Below are positions 62,983-64,000 of a stretch of 64,000 bases of DNA, one piece after another. The notes beneath the pieces are model-generated. The model saw nothing but the letters and a program-made list of their open reading frames with translations, made no database searches and was not told the origin of the DNA. Origin of the DNA: Ascaphus truei. Its lineage: Eukaryota; Chordata; Amphibia; Anura; Ascaphidae. The stretch covers positions 4,973,872-5,037,871 of the forward strand of contig CM071570.1 in assembly GCA_036426205.1 (NCBI GenBank), written 5' to 3'. How positions within the stretch are numbered: position 1 is the stretch's first letter; every line of letters starts with the position of its first letter. Both the position numbers and the translations under genes were made by a program.

Positions 62983-64000
62983 GTTAATAAAACGCAGTTT
63001 TTCTACGTCTGGAGTGAGCCTGCAAGCGTCACCAGGTGCAATGAATACATTACAAATGGCTTTAATTACTGTGTGTGCTGTTACCTGACAAAGCAATACA
63101 CAGAAAGAATAAAAAGGTAGTGTAGCAGGGTGCCCTCTTCTTACCTCCTGGGGGGGAATTAGCTCTGTCGCTCGGGAAAAGCCATGAAGATGCGTTGACC
63201 ATGTTGTGGTTGGCGCAGCCAAATAGACTGTAACTATGCATAGTGCGGCGCCACCGGAAGAGGAGGTCCTGGATAAGTAGGATTTACTCCGCAGACTGGG
63301 GACGGCATGTGCAGTTGATCCGGAGCCTGCAGAGAGGAAGGTAGTGTCCAGGGAGCTAGTCAAGCTTCTGGACTAGGCCACCAAAACTACCCCTAGGCCC
63401 AAGGCAGTCCCTTCACCTTAGTGGAGTGTGTTGAGCCGGCCACACAGCTAGGGATCTCCCTTTAATGAGTGGTAGCAGCAGAGCAGGACCAGAGCAAGGA
63501 AAGGAGTTCCTCCGGCGGGAGGTGTCACCACCGGACGTGAGGCAAGAGGGGCTGTTGTCGGAGACACCGTGGCATGGCACCCTGCCGCTGATTATCCTCC
63601 ATCTGGATGTATTCCCTGGTTAAGGCCTTAACCTGGAAGGTATACGTGCACCACCGCTAGGGGGAGGGTAGTGCTGCCCTCAAACAAACATTGGGAAAGG
63701 GTTGTTTGCTGGACACGGGGTTTTAGGTGCCCAAGCACCCTGCAAGGATTGGACCTTTGTTCCGCCCCCGTGACACGCCCCGTGACATATTTGGTGACAC
63801 CCCTCGCGTGCACTGGGCGCAAGCACCACAGCACTCCTGCCGTCACCAGACCTAGGCTCTGCCCCCACACGCGTCTCGTGGCGCAACGGAGGACGCTCCT
63901 GCCTCCAATACACGGCGGCGTAGAATGAACCAAAAATCCTCGAGGGGCTAATGCTAACTCCCTTCATTACTCCACAGCTGGGATACACTCCGCCCCTGCC
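62983..64000. other. unassigned sequence to the window end
   Basis: No gene is recognised. Frames at 62923-63363 (-) and 63628-63988 (both strands) have no domain. 63750-63930 is CpG-rich with GTGACACGCCCCGTGACA, possibly another MITE end. Confidence 0.4.

Noticed and set aside
1..64000. tRNA, rRNA or tRNA-derived SINE genes
   Set aside because: No cloverleaf with A and B boxes was seen. The only tRNA-like text is the reverse complement of tRNA-Leu 3' ends at retroelement primer sites.

Overview
This window is repeat-rich nuclear DNA from a vertebrate. It is most probably an anuran amphibian with a large genome: it carries Penelope-like elements with hammerhead-type motifs, a Gmr1-like Gypsy element, an L1-type LINE, Tc1/mariner relics and dispersed repeats of a kind common in frogs. 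The organism is inferred from repeat content, not proven. I found no intact host gene, tRNA, rRNA or CRISPR array. Nearly every protein-like signal is a broken transposable-element gene. The exceptions are a forkhead-like and a BEN-domain reading frame, both themselves broken.

Layout. 1-9.7 kb: AT-rich DNA, two copies of a CpG-rich multi-hairpin element (536-902; 9292-9673, the second holding a 160-base N gap), several hammerhead-like motifs, an 0.8-kb near-palindromic element (3312-4130), a Gln/Pro-rich decayed ORF with 36/39-bp repeats (5335-6335) and a Penelope GIY-YIG fragment (6534-6827). 9.7-12.5 kb: a Gmr1-like Gypsy retrotransposon, as RNase H tail, one LTR, then gag with a SCAN-like region, protease and integrase. 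12.5-13.5 kb: hammerhead-bearing DNA with the cleanest ribozyme candidate. 13.9-25.3 kb: a mosaic rich in ACAGTAC-type motifs that holds a forkhead-like pseudogene, a 300-bp tandem repeat split by a 2.5-kb LINE with a perfect 15-bp target duplication, a BEN-domain pseudogene facing a Tc1-like N-terminus across a short divergent promoter, and two inverted copies of an intron-containing Tc1/mariner-type transposase. 25.3-33 kb: a 44-bp minisatellite, MITEs, and a Gypsy integrase relic between two LTR-like repeats. 33-40.5 kb: hammerhead-bearing inverted repeats, dispersed repeats, a three-unit tandem array and an intact-core hammerhead at 37.36 kb. 41-46.2 kb: a pyrimidine-rich minisatellite and LTRs, two with 4-bp target duplications. 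46.4-57 kb: a second Penelope C-terminus, GC-rich MITEs, a minus-strand LTR element with a zinc-knuckle/coiled-coil ORF, a TA-flanked MITE and telomere-like repeats. 57.6-60.7 kb: an internally deleted Penelope-like element inside roughly 550-bp inverted repeats. 61-64 kb: another LTR and unassigned sequence.

The main theme is hammerhead-ribozyme-like cores (CTGANGA, stem, GAAA, CGCG, T-H), about sixteen sites on both strands, often head-to-head inside palindromic Penelope-derived elements. Small hammerheads linked to Penelope-like elements are an established class, so the family is known. The density, the inverted arrangement and the altered core variants here are what deserve a second look. 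The forkhead-like pseudogene and the divergent BEN/Tc1 pair are the next most unusual signals. All structures and homologies were read by eye; no search or folding was run.
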